Positions 49,001-61,617 of a stretch of DNA of 64,000 nt are shown in pieces. The DNA is from Musa acuminata AAA Group (lineage: Eukaryota > Streptophyta > Magnoliopsida > Zingiberales > Musaceae), in the NCBI RefSeq assembly GCF_036884655.1, contig NC_088337.1:32532501-32596500 (forward strand), written 5' to 3'. Each line of letters begins with the position of its first letter. The first letter of the stretch is position 1. The notes under the pieces are model-generated. The model saw only the letters and a list, made by a program, of their open reading frames with translations, was not told the origin of the DNA and made no database searches. Made by a program: the position numbers and the translations under genes.

Positions 49001-50075
49001 TGGTGATCATCTCACAACAATTCCACTGATACATTTTTGTAATCGAATGAGTAATCTCGATAACTTAAATCCTTAGCATAGAGTACAATATATATCAAAC
49101 TCTTAACATCACAGGTAGGGCAAGAGGTGAGCTTGATGCCCAGACTACTGCCAGCAGCCATTAGAACATATTACTGGGATCGCTAATTGACAGCAATACT
49201 CCCTTTGGTTTGTCATGCCAATGTGACAGACCACAAATTGCTTGAGTTATTCTTTGATCATGTTGCTGCACTTAAAGGATACACAGTGTTTGAGAGAGTA
49301 GAATAAGATGTGATCAATCTGTTCATTTTTAACTTCTATTGCAGAAAGTGTCACTACAGAATGTTATCTCTCTTCTATTGCTTCCTCCCAAATCTTACTT
49401 TTTTTATTGGGGACTACTGATATGATACTAATGCTTAGGATCATGTTATGAGCATAAACCTGTTTGTTTGTATGCACAACCCAATAGATTATTAGCAGCC
49501 AAAAACCAGCAAATATATGCCCTCGCAATTATTGCATGTAAATTTATTATGCTAAATCACATGTAAGTTTATCATCGTACATAAACCACAGGTACAACAC
49601 ATGTTCAAACAATTACCCATCGCAAGTCCTACTTAACGGTTTTTGCTGCCCTTTTTCAACCAACTAACAATTTAAGTTGATCTTTTTCTCGGGGGGGTTT
49701 TAATGTACATTGAATTGAATCGGATGAAATCATCCATGCAGTTATCAACAAATAGAAAACACCAGGCAATCACTATGATGCAACTCCATCGAGTAGGGCA
49801 ATAAGGAAATCCACAACATATGCAGATGTACAAAGTAGTTTCTATTAACAAGTTAGTCAATATTCAAAGGTTAGATACTACCTAGAGACTTTGTCATCGG
49901 CACACGCAAGAGTTCAATATACATATATGGATGTACATGAAACAAACACTAGGCAAGCACCAATACCTCATTGCTTCAAGTTCCAGTATCAACTCACATT
50001 CCAAAGCTTCTTTTTGTAAGGAAATTGCCTTCTAAGCATCAAGCGAAGAGATGCCCCTCGTCAAGGAGAAGCCCA
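46051..50075. other. AT-rich stretch, intron or 3' region of the NOI gene and spacer
   Basis: No recognised gene. A 29-bp string (ACATGAAGAGAAGTTTCAAA...) is present twice, 60 bp apart, at about 46627 and 46687. 47970-48260 has GGCACCTCTAAG/AAAAGGCACATCTAG strings also present at 32.6 kb, suggesting dispersed repeat fragments. A possible terminal NOI exon is 49115-49186 (see the NOI entry). Confidence 0.4.
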
Positions 50076-52807
50076 TTAGTTGCAGACAGCACGCCTAGCT
50101 GCGGTCCAATTCCCACACCCAAAGAAGCATCTACCTTGGTTTGGTCCAGGCTTGCGGACGACAGACTTGCTACTCAACACCCCACAGTAACAGTAGGTAT
50201 GCTTCTCCTTCCCAGTGGAGTCCATGAAAGGATGAATCTGGACAGGCGTGCCAAACACTTCTTTAGGCTCTCGAGTGTGTTCAGATCGATCCAACAAGAA
50301 ATCACAGGATGCCTTGTATTTCATGGGAACATCCATAGATTGCGACTCTAATGACTTGGTGATGGAGAACTTGAAGCCCATATCCATGAGATGAACCAGG
50401 AGGCGGGCAGTGTTACGGGCGTCATCAAGACCACAGTGTGCACGGCCCTCCCACGTCAAGCCAACATGCTCGACAGCATCCTTGAGACCGCAGCGGATGC
50501 CTTGAAACATTTCCTGAAATGGAACCTTTAAGTTGATCCACCTGATCAAAATTAAAGAAAAGAAATTTTTTGCATCACTTCGCAAGCAGTCGCACTCGAA
50601 TATTTTAACTATATTGCCGTAATTGGGAATTGTATCAACATGAAAACAGAAACGTTGATGAGATTGTTAGGAATTATCATCAAGGAACCTAAAATTAGAA
50701 TAGAAATCTCTCGCTTGTGGAATGTTAAGCACACACCACAACAACTAATCGAGTATCACAGGATCAACAAGCACTCTTTCTTGCTTGGTTATATAGAACC
50801 AAGAACAGCGTCCTTTTATATAGGGACTTGAGGCTAATCAAGTTTGATACATGGGGAGGCTGAAAAGTCTACACTAGAATTTCTACAGTGGCATAAATTA
50901 TTGCTGACGAACAGAATCTAAATTGTCTATAGCACAACTGTTGTTCACCAAATGAAACACAACTCTTTGCAAGCAAGATTAGGTGTTGCACCTGTGAAGA
51001 AGAATTTCCACGGATCATCGAGAAGCATAGTGATTATTACCTGTTAAAGTAAGCAGGCTTTCTGATCCTTTTTAATTTGCATTCAGATTCTAAAATAACA
51101 CAGCAATCCCAGTCACCCCATGTTACTACAGCAAACGTTTTGTGCTTAATTCCTTTACTTTCCAACCATTTATCATGCATGATTAGAGCTTCACTTAGAA
51201 GAACTCCTCTGTCTACCTGAGAGTACACAAAATAAAGAGAAGTTAGTAGCTTCATATCAACAGAATGCCAAACAACCCATTCAGGAGGAAGAAGGTTTTA
51301 CACTTCAAAGTTCATTTCATTGGTTGGGCCCCGCTTAAGATAAGGCTCAGTTTAGGAAACATTTTTCATTGGTTAATTTTTGCTATAATTTTGAATAATG
51401 TAAATTTTGATGTTAATCTTCTTTTGTTTTATTATTAGATTCAGACAATTTAGCACTTTAATTTTCTGTAGATGGTTAAATGAATGTAATTTGATATTTA
51501 GTGGTGTAAACATATTATTAATGATAATCTCTTGCTTACTTCTCGCAATGTTTACACTTGGTTGAAACCAGATGTTACAGGTGTGGTTGATGCTACGGGT
51601 GAGATAAAATATCTTATCATGTTGATTTATTGACCTTTACAGATGCTTATCTCAAACATTCAATAAGAATACTATCAGATCATGCCAATAAAACAAAGAT
51701 CCTATCAATACAACTCTCATATGGATAAGTGTACAAAAGATCAGTTTCAAACCGTGCCAAAGAGCCTATTTTTCACCATTAACTTATTGCTCATTGAAAT
51801 TCACAAAACCCTAAAACAAAAAATAATGACTTATAATATGCCATCCACTTCAAAACCAAAATTACAAATAATATTCCAAGAAAGTTTTATTTAAAGATAA
51901 AGTTTTATTTATAATAGTTCAAAACGTCTTTTTTCTAACTCAATTAACAAAGTCAGCCAAATCAAGTATATTGAATAATGAAATAGTCTCCATTACTAAT
52001 TCATAAAAATGGTGCTTCATAGTACAAGTATTACAAACACTTGGATATCATTAAAACAGTAATTTATATGGACACATAAATTCTTAGCTAAAAACTTAAT
52101 GCAATTACCATATGTTGAGAAATGAAGAATAACAAAAACATGTAATAGAGCTGTATGCTGTGAGATAAATTCATAATAACCCGAAATTGTTGGATCCCGG
52201 TGAGTTGCTTGCAGTAATCAGTGAGATGTTTATGATATGCAGGCCTCACGTATGTTTGAAAAACAGCTTCTAGTTGACCAGTTGCACTGTTAACCAAGAC
52301 AGATGGAAACTCAATGATCTCCTGAGGATGTAACTTCCTGTCTTTGTCACATGTGGCCTCAAAGTCAATAACTACAAAGTACTGAAATTCTTGAATTTGA
52401 ACTTTATGTTGGTGAGCATGAGGAAACATCTTGACTGGTGGCATGTAACTGCATCCACTTTCAACAGGAATTGAATAATAATGGATTATTGGATAAATAT
52501 TGTTCTCAGAGGCACTCAATTGGACTTGCTGCCACATTACAAAATCAGGTGGCTGTACAAATGCTTCCTGTTTGTAGAGTGATGCACCGTAACCTTTATT
52601 TAATATTGCATAAGGCTCCAAGATTGAGTAATTTGCTTTCGCAGAATCACAAACAGGCACACCCTTTTCATCTTTTGGCTCCGGCAGGACGTTCCAACTT
52701 TCTTGAGAGTTAGAATGAGATGCATTATACTTGGGATATCCTGAGAATCCCTCATGGATTCCTTTTGTTTTTTCTGCATTCGAAAAGACACTATGAGCAG
52801 ACGTCAT
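50076..52807 (-). CDS. ERI1-like DEDDh 3'-5' exoribonuclease with C-terminal zinc-finger-like region
   Basis: Minus-strand coding exons 52807-52181, 51216-51041 and 50541-50076 give 422 residues. The DEDDh nuclease fold shows VVIDFEATCD (D148, E150), VDRGVLLSEAL, VVTWGDWDCC (D244) and HCGLDDARNTARLL (H303, D308), so all catalytic residues are present. The tail has a cysteine pattern CYCG ... CFFGCGNW (about 385-415), like a GRF-type zinc finger. Relatives trim 3' ends of rRNA and siRNAs. The ATG at 52807 is the first usable one; an acceptor TTTTGTAG lies about 28 bases upstream of it. Alternatively, a coding-like exon at about 54743-54908 (frame FRALEGHGFLGNHDPAAK, phase 1) joins perfectly in frame to an acceptor at 52774, but that frame has no ATG. 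It is divergent from the PPR gene. Confidence 0.88.
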
Positions 52808-53510
52808 AGTTTCATATTAATAATATGAAAAGTGACTACAAAAGATAAATCCACATACAGAAATTGACAAAGATCGCTACGAGCTTGCACAACAAACAAA
52901 AATTCATAAATATGAGATCAAATTCTTAAGTACTAATGTGGCAAAACTATGACAGAGAAAGTCAATAGAATGCACGCCAAAAATTCATAAGATTGCAGAA
53001 AATGCAACACAGGTTTTTGAGCCAAATGTAGCACAACTATGTGAAAAATTGATTCAAGATAAAGCTTCAAGAGATGCAAATTTAATATCCACATGCAGTG
53101 TATCAGCAAATCACACTATTGGACAAACTTTCATTAAACTAGATAAATAAATATTTCACAGCAAGGATTAATTCTTGGAAACAACATAAGTGCAACATCC
53201 TCGTAAAATATAAGGGTCATCGTTCTTCTCCCCTGTAACTGGCCATGTCACTGTCATTATCTCTTGTTATACTATCCTCCATACTCTCAACAGGGTCACC
53301 ATAAAAGTCCTGTAAGTGTTAAGATTGCTTCATTTAGTCAATGTTGAAGCCTTCGAGTCGCGTCTACTCATAGACTTTGTTAAGTTCAAACATAAGAGAT
53401 CTGTTGATTATGAAACTAAAGCAGAGGTAGTACCCAAGTCTTCAAGACATTTTAGTTAAGTTGGGTGTCCAATTAGGATTATGTTAAATGACAGTATAAC
53501 AAAACATGAT

Positions 53511-53703
53511 CAAGACCATGGTACACCTTATCAGTCTGTACCAGTATACGGACCAGCTATTGGTACGGAATATACCGAGTTATACCGAGCGTACCAACAC
53601 ATGATATATGGGGGGTGTATCAATATACCGCCCGCACTGATCTCCTATCGGATCAGTATGTACTGCCCGTACCGAGTGATACGCCACGGTATGACAAAAC
53701 TTG
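53511..53703. mobile_element. Decayed hAT-type MITE fragment, same family
   Basis: Starts CAAGACCATGGTACACC and ends ACAAAACTTG, with interior strings such as GTATACGGACCAGC, ATTGGTACGG, ACCGAGCGTACC and CCCGTACCGAGTGATACG that correspond to copy 2. Flanking 8-mers no longer match, so the copy is old or truncated. It lies in the leader intron or upstream region of the ERI1-like gene. Confidence 0.55.
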
Positions 53704-54742
53704 ATAAAGACATCTATTTATCCATGCAAATGTTGACCAGCATGAGCATTGCATGTGACAATGACACCTCAGCTCTCAACGAAAAATTGCAGATTAGTTT
53801 TAATAGGAGTACTGTCGAGCATCCATCATAGTTCCTCAGAATTTATGTCAGTGTTCTTGAAAACTTTTCTACATGATTTTAAACCATTAATGAAGTTCCA
53901 TGAGGAGGAAGAACACACAGCTACTGGATAATATGTTTCGTCACCAACACACTTTAAGCTGCAAACCCAATATATTCAATGACAAAGTCCCGTTATTATT
54001 TCACGTTCCAAGTTCATGATATTAAGCAACGCTTAACAATAAATAGAAGTTACGAGACATCCAAGATCACATGACAAGTCCACACATAGCATGTTTTCAT
54101 CAAATAAAGCTAACTTCTCTAAACGCCAAATGTACGATCAAACAACTCCAAGTTTTCTAGCATAATACATAACCCATTTTTGTGGCATAGTAATATCAAA
54201 TTGCTTATTTTATCAAAATATATGAATCAAGAAAAAGAAAAACAATCGAGTGAGCATAAATCCAACATTAACTCTAATAAGAATTGCCAGAAAAAATTAT
54301 CAGAAGAACAAATATAAGTTATTTATAGAAACCCTTTAATCAGAACATAATGGTAATAGCAAACATATTAGTCTTTCCAAGTCAACCATCCAACCAAATC
54401 CAAACCCCATCACCCACAATTCTCACCGCCGCCTCAGCATTGCAACCCTCGAGATCGATGACCGACGCAAAAAAGACGCCAGTCTTTCACCAACTGTGCA
54501 CACAAGACTCGATGATCTGATGCGGGAGAGAAATGATATCATCATCCGGTAGGAAGCTTCCTCAAACACAGCAATCTTACAACTCATGATTCCGACCAAA
54601 TCCGAGCCTCAACATCTATAATTCTCATCAGGCCCCAACATTACAACCCTCGAAATCGATCACCAACCCTAAACGGATACCAATCTTTCGCCACGAGAAT
54701 GCAGAAAAATCTGATGCCGGAAAGAATACAAGAGTATCCTAC

Positions 54743-55340
54743 CTTTCGCTGCCGGATCATGATTCCCGAGGAAGCCATGTCCCTCCAAAGCACGGAACAG
54801 ATTATGTTTCCCGTCGCTCGACCTAAAACCCACGATCGAACCAAAATCAAAATCCAACGCGGTCAAAGAACGCGATCCGAGAACGAACAGAAAGAGCGCG
54901 AATTCGATCAAGAAGAAACCGAAGCTCCGCCAAAATCGAAACTGTTCTTACATGGGCGTGAGAGGAATCGAGCGGGGGAAGAAAGCGGCCACAATCTTGG
55001 TCTCGTTCTTCGCTGCGAGACGAGACCCGCGTGGACAAACAGGTCTCAGATCTGCTGTTTCTTTGCAAGCAGCAGACGCCAAAAAGAGGCGACCTATAAA
55101 CGTATGAGATACGTGGCAGTGAGTTATTGGTGGAAATTTTCGATCACTGGCAGAAAGATTATAATCGCCCAGAGATGGGAAGCGTGGGGCCCACGCAACA
55201 TATGTCGTTTTGCCACGATCCTACGGCTCGGATAACATTCGACGAGTCGGATCGGTCCCTGAAACGGAGCAGCAGTGGACTCGGGACGACTCGCGAGTCG
55301 ACTCGAGTTCACCGCGTCGACTCAACGGGCTTCTTATTCC
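54743..55340. promoter_or_regulatory. Probable bidirectional promoter and first leader exon of the ERI1-like gene
   Basis: A GC-rich island in AT-rich DNA, between minus-strand leader sequence of the ERI1-like gene (donor AAAG/GTAGG at 54742) and pyrimidine-rich plus-strand sequence that begins at about 55340. The stretch 55270-55325 has repeated ACTCG/CGAGT palindromes (ACTCGCGAGTCGACTCGAGT). Both genes would be served by a few hundred bases, inferred from layout only. Confidence 0.45.
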
Positions 55341-57146
55341 AGGCGATGTGCGACGCGAGCCCTAGCTGCTGCCGCTGCCAACTTCGTCAGCCGAGCACTT
55401 CTACACCGCCTTTGCATGTCGCCACCTCCCTCTCCTGCAGGTTCCGTCGTCTCCTCTTCTCCCGTTCCTTCTCTTCGCTTCTCCTCCCGTCTCTTCTCCG
55501 TCGCGTCTCCTCTTTCTCTCCTCTCTTGCCCTCTCTTGTTCTCTCCTCCCATCACAAAGTCCGAATGCCTTTGTCTCCAGGAAACTTCGGTATTTGCTAT
55601 CACAAGACTGTTCTAACTGCAAACTTTATGTGTTTATTGGACGATGTACCAAATGAAATGACGATATTTTGTTATAGCTACATATGTTGATCTTCTGTTA
55701 TGGATTTTGATGATAATAATGGGTTAGTGTACTAAAGATGCTGTGCAATCTTTATTAGTAAGCGTATTTTTTGCTGCACGTTAAGCATAGGTTGTAATGA
55801 AACAAATCCTGCAAGTATAAAGTATCCTCTGGTCTTTAGAGAGGGAAAAAATCGCATGCCAACACCTACGTTGATGTGCTCATCATATTTGAAATCCTCC
55901 AAACTATTTATCTCCAACTTGATTCCCCCAACCTCAAGTGCATTCACCAATTCATGATAAACTGGCACCGCACAGTGAATTGAAAATGAGGAACTGAAGT
56001 GCTCAGTAAGGCCTTGCATGAACGTGTGGTTTTGTGTTTTCGTTGAGTTTTAGCATTGTGTAGCCTCTTATTGGAAAAATAAAAAAAGGTTATTATGCTG
56101 TTTACCGGTCATGATATAGAAAGCATGCATTTGGTCAAGGTCACAACTCACAAATCACAATATCTCTGGAAAAAGTTAGTAAATACAAAGTTGTTTAATT
56201 ATTATAATAGCCATGTCATCACTAATACAAATATACAAACAGTCTTGAGTATCATTTTTGAGATGCTTAAGTGGCAAGACAGATTGAATCATTGTAAACC
56301 TGTAAAAAATACACAAAACAACAAATTATTATTAATTCAAATAAAAGATATGATTATCAAATTATGCCATCACTTTAATAAAAATGTAATCATTAGTTTA
56401 ATATATGAGAGTTATTAAATCTTAACAAAAACAATTATTTATAAAATTTTATGTGTATATATCATCTTAGAATTACTTTTTTATGAATTCTACAGTATGA
56501 GTTTATGGCCTTCTATACAATCCTAGGCAGGAAAGCCAGTTTGACAACCGTGGCTGGGGCAAAGGTGAGAATTTATGGATGACGGGGTTTGGATTTGGAC
56601 AGACGGTTGACTTCAAATGCTTGTTATGTTTGTGATTGCCACTGTATTCTCGTTAAAGGGCTTCTGTAAATAACTTACAGTTGTTGTTCTGATTATTTTT
56701 GCTTGTTATTCTCGTTATATTTTTGCTGGATCTATGTATGCTCACTTGGTTTTTTTTTTTTTTTTTCTTGATTCAGATCTTTTGATAAAGTAGGAAATTT
56801 GATATTATTTCATTTTAGAAGTAGAGTTATGTGCTTTACTTAAAAAAACACATGCATTCTTTTGCTAGTGAGCTTGGAGTTTTTTTATAACACTACTTAC
56901 GATGAAGAAATTAGCCTTCGTTGATAGAAACATGCTCTGCGTAGACTTGTCACATGGTCTTGTATGTATCATGACTTTCAGTTGTTTAACTGTTGCCTAA
57001 TATCTTTAGGCCTGCATAAACTTGGAACTTGAAATAATGCTGGGACCTTCTTATAAAATTATATTGAGTTTGCAGCTTAAAGTGTCAGCTTAAAATTATG
57101 CTCAATCTTGACCTCTGCCGAATGCCTGAAAGAATCTGATATCTGA
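55341..57146 (+). other. Likely 5' leader exon and leader intron of the PPR gene
   Basis: 55350-55600 is pyrimidine-rich and GC-rich, typical of a plant 5' leader. Reading frames through it are made of Ser/Pro/Leu runs without motifs. The following AT-rich 1.5 kb (poly-T at about 56750-56766) would be an intron before the coding start at 57147. The exact splice sites were not fixed. Confidence 0.4.
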
Positions 57147-60100
57147 ATGGGTGGAGGTGTCGCCATATGGGCACTCCGAAGAGCTGCTGCTCATTCCATG
57201 AGGTGAGTGTTGCAGTCCTGTTGCCTCTGGAGTTCGTTTTGTGGAATCCATTGGGAAGGTCTAATCTAAATCCAAATATTGCTTATATTTCCCTGTCATG
57301 GTTTGCTGAAGTTGAACTGTTGGTTTGTTAGGATGTCTAATTGTTTGCATGCAAACGGTTTATTTCATGAATGCATTTTTTCTTTAAATGTTGTCATGTT
57401 TTATTTGTGATGTATGTTTGCAATTATATCTTGTCATATGTGATTTCATTTTCTTACAAAGATATTTTGCCATTTAAGAAAGAAGTAGTAGTCAATGTTT
57501 TATGAATTATAAAGTTATGTTCATCTTATGCCTGATAAAATATGGTACATCAGTCATTTCTTGAGTGCATACTGCATACTATATTTACCTTTTCTGGTTC
57601 GTCTTTGATGTTTCATTTTTTCGGGGCTTATCTTAATAATTATTAACATTTGCAATCTAAGTGCTTTCAAATGGTGCATGCCTGATAAACAAGCATGTTG
57701 TTTATTAACATTATTAACATTTCTTGTACCCAGAGACTAAAGTATTAGGTTACTTGTAACTTGTGCATGCCTGATAAACAAGCATGGTGTTGTATTTAGC
57801 TGGGTTTTAATGAGATAACAGAGAATACAAGTCTTATTGCAACTTACCATTGGAGATCATATCCTACATTGGCTGAGCTAGTAACTGGTACAGGAAACAG
57901 TGAATTTTTTTTATATTGATAAGAGGTGATATTGATTTGTTTAATGTTAATCTCAGGGGTCAGAGTCACGACATTATGTTAGCTCATGTGTGCTGCATGG
58001 ATTCTAAATTATCAAGAAATATCTTGGTTCATGAAAAAGGGCATTGTGACAAAGGTTCTAACATTTCCAAGGGTTGCATACTGTTGAAGCCATACTCCAG
58101 TGGGTGTTCTTATTCTGTAATGTCTTTTCTATGGTGTCGAAAGCTTTCATCTGATGTTGGAGCAAGACAGGGCCAGAAGGATGATGATTTAGAGGATGGG
58201 TTTTCTGACAAAGAATTACCTCCAGAAGCTGATGCAATGGTAGAACTTGAGGAGAATGAGAATGATGAGGAGTTGGTGTCTGAAGGAGAGATCTCTGAAG
58301 AAGACACAAAGATAACTGCTAATGACTCACTTGGTTTGTTGGACTGTGTATCAGATTTTCCTATGAAGAAGAGAAGACGGGGAAAGAGGGCTAAATCTCC
58401 ACTTTTCAAGATCATAATGGAAGCTCCATCAGACTCATTTAACAGCACACTTGATAAGTGGGTCGAAGATGGTAATTGTTTGGGACGAGATGAAATTTCT
58501 TTTACAATGCTGAATCTTAGGAGATATCGGCTTTATATGAAAGCTCTACAGGTGAGAGATTTTTGTCAATATGAACTTAGAATGTTGTTTGTTGTTTTTT
58601 TTATTTTTGATGTTGAACTCAATTGACTATGATTTTACTTGGTTAGACAAGTTTCTTTCACTCTTTGATTTTTGCAAGTCTTGAATCTACAGCATGACAT
58701 TTTGTGAGCAAATCACTTTGCATATTATATGTGAATTTGCTCTTACTTTAGGTTAAGAGTATGAATAATTTAAGTGTCACATAGTCTATCGATACCAGTC
58801 AATCTTGACACATTACTCTGTCGTGCCATAGCATTCCTTACTGTGCTTGTGTTAGCATGTGCAAGGATGAGTTGCTGGGCCCTAGACTGACGTCACTGAC
58901 CATCCATGAGTGTCACATGCTGCCACAGTGTGCCACACGACCCAGTAACACTAATATTGACATGGCAGAAAGGGGTGTGGAAAATCTGTAAGTTCCCAAC
59001 ATGGTAGTTTGACACTGCACCATGCAAAACAGTCGGAACTGACCTGTACTTTAGCCCATGAATAGGACATGAGATTGAACCCTGTCCCCATCTTCTCTCT
59101 TTAAACCAAAAAGTGGTGATGAGGAAAAAGATAAAAGAATAGACAAAATTAAAGCTTACTTGCCATCATATGGAGGGTATCCATGACACTGTTTGCCTTT
59201 TGCTTGCAGTTGAAAAATTGAATGTCATTTGCCTTCCTGTTGCCCTTGGTCCTTCTATGTTCAAGAGATTTGAGCAGGATGATGAACACATTTTCATTTT
59301 TTGTGTAACTGCATAATATATTACACCTTTTTTATAAATAGTGGCGGGAGAAGATTACATTGATGTTGCTTATGTAAAGAAAATATTATATAAACCTTTT
59401 ACTGTACCAACTGATTTCACAAATTGTTCCATAACCATAATAGAACGTATCTATGGTGCCCTATCACAGAGAATGGGGCTGAAATCATACTTATCAAAGT
59501 TCAACCTCATGGCCAGTGCCCTTTTTATGTTGATCTTTTTTGTCCATTTCCAATGCACTCATATCAATGCTCTTATTGTCCAATTATGGAATGGTCACAT
59601 CTCTACTATTGTGGTGTTTGCATATTCCATTATGGTCACTTAGTATAGTGATGGAGCTAGCAATTTGTTACAGAAATATATACTGATGGTTATGTCAAAG
59701 TGACTTGTGAAGGATTTGAATGAGTGCATTATTTAACAAATCGATCATGAAGCATTATTTGTGAAATCTAAATTTGTATAATTGATCACTTAACATCATA
59801 TATCTATGGAATTTTTGCATACATTCTATTCTTGCATTATCTATCCTATTTTCTTTTTTTATTTCCCTTTCAAGATTGGCTTAATTATTGGTATCAATAT
59901 CTCTGCAGTTTTGATTGCTAATCTCTAGCTTTGGATATTTCCTCAATAAAGCTTGTTGGTTTAGTTTTGGTACTTTACTGAAATTAATAAAAAAATAGGG
60001 GAACTTAATTTGTGCTTTGACTTGAATTTTCTCGACAAACAAATCTGAATATATCAGATATTCCAATCTATACATCTAAATGATTGATTTATAGAATCAT

Positions 60101-61570
60101 AATTATGGGTGTATTATCCAGGGTTTATCATGCCGCGGTATATTGCCCGTCATGGGTTGTAAGTACCGGTCCGACAGGGGATTGGTACGTGAACCCTATG
60201 TCGGGTGGTCTATGTTAAATGGTCTCGTATCACCCAATACGGAGTTTGTACCAATCGAAACGATTGAAATCGAACCATTACCGACCTGTACTGATCAATA
60301 ACGATCATATTGCGTTCAATATTGATTAAGGGCCATGATTGATTTGATTCTAACAGTTTATTTAACCGTTTGGGCCAGTAGAAAGGGATTTTAAATACTT
60401 TCTACTCCTTTCAACCCCTTTCACTCTCTCAAACTCTTCAACTCTTAAGCTTGTCGTATTCATATTATGGAGGATCTTATGGCCAATAGCAGTACGATGA
60501 TAGTTGGTCATTCTTCTTAAAGCAGCAGTACAGTGATCGATCTTATGATACGAAGCAGTAACCCGATGGCGAAAGTAGAAGTTTTGGTATTCTCCAACCT
60601 CCTCACCAATACATGCCATAATCGTAATTGCCTCATGAGCCACCTCGGACACGTGTGGTTCACGACGATCAGACTACGACCATCACCACGTTGATGCACT
60701 AATGACATATGGTGTATCAGTATACTATATTATGGGATTAATTTCCGGATTGGTTCTAACAAACTTATCAAATTGATATACAGATACATAGGATCAAGGA
60801 CTCCGATCCATCGCCCGTGGAGTCCCATCATTTTTTTTAGTGGTAGAACCAGGTATATTCATCGATCGATTATTTGATTCATTTGAATTTTAAATTTAAG
60901 TTGTTTAACTCATAATCTAACAATTCAAATCATTTCTTTGTAGATAATTTATTATCAACGGAAGGATGGTTCAGAATGTGCCACAAAGTTGTTCCTCAAA
61001 GTTTGAAAAAGATATGTGCTACTATTATTTCTTAATTTAGATTATTTTTGTTAAAATTATACTAAATTTATATTTATTTTCAACTTAAAAATCCTAATCT
61101 AACTTTTTTTTTTAATTTGTAGAAATTTTTGGAGCTAGTTTTTGCCCTTTTTCTATGTCGTCGATATGTCCCATTGTATTGACACATGGCACACGGGTAT
61201 GAAGTGGCATGTACCATGCTATCGGTCAGTTAGCACACCAGTTCGAACCAATAAGATGAACCTTGATATTGTTCCCTTAGTTCGTTTTTTCTTGTAAGCT
61301 GTAAATGTGGTAAACAAGTATATTTTGGGTGTATAACCTATATAGACATCTGTCAGGGGTCAGATATTAAGATTCCAAGTGAAATTTGAGGGCAAAGGTT
61401 AAAATGACCCAAAACTTGAGCAATAAAAATGTTCTAGATCAACATGTTTTTGTTGGTCAAGCTAAAGAGCGCTTATAGATAACCCCTAAAAATGTTAGTG
61501 GATACACATAATATTTATATTCCTGTGTACTGGGTAAAAATAAGGACCTTTTGTAGATAAATTCTTGTTG

Positions 61571-61617
<47 letters not shown>

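Noticed and set aside
55127..55690. Open frames of 187 and 113 codons on the plus strand
   Set aside because: Ser/Pro/Leu-rich translation of a pyrimidine-rich leader; no domain and no good in-frame link to the PPR exons.
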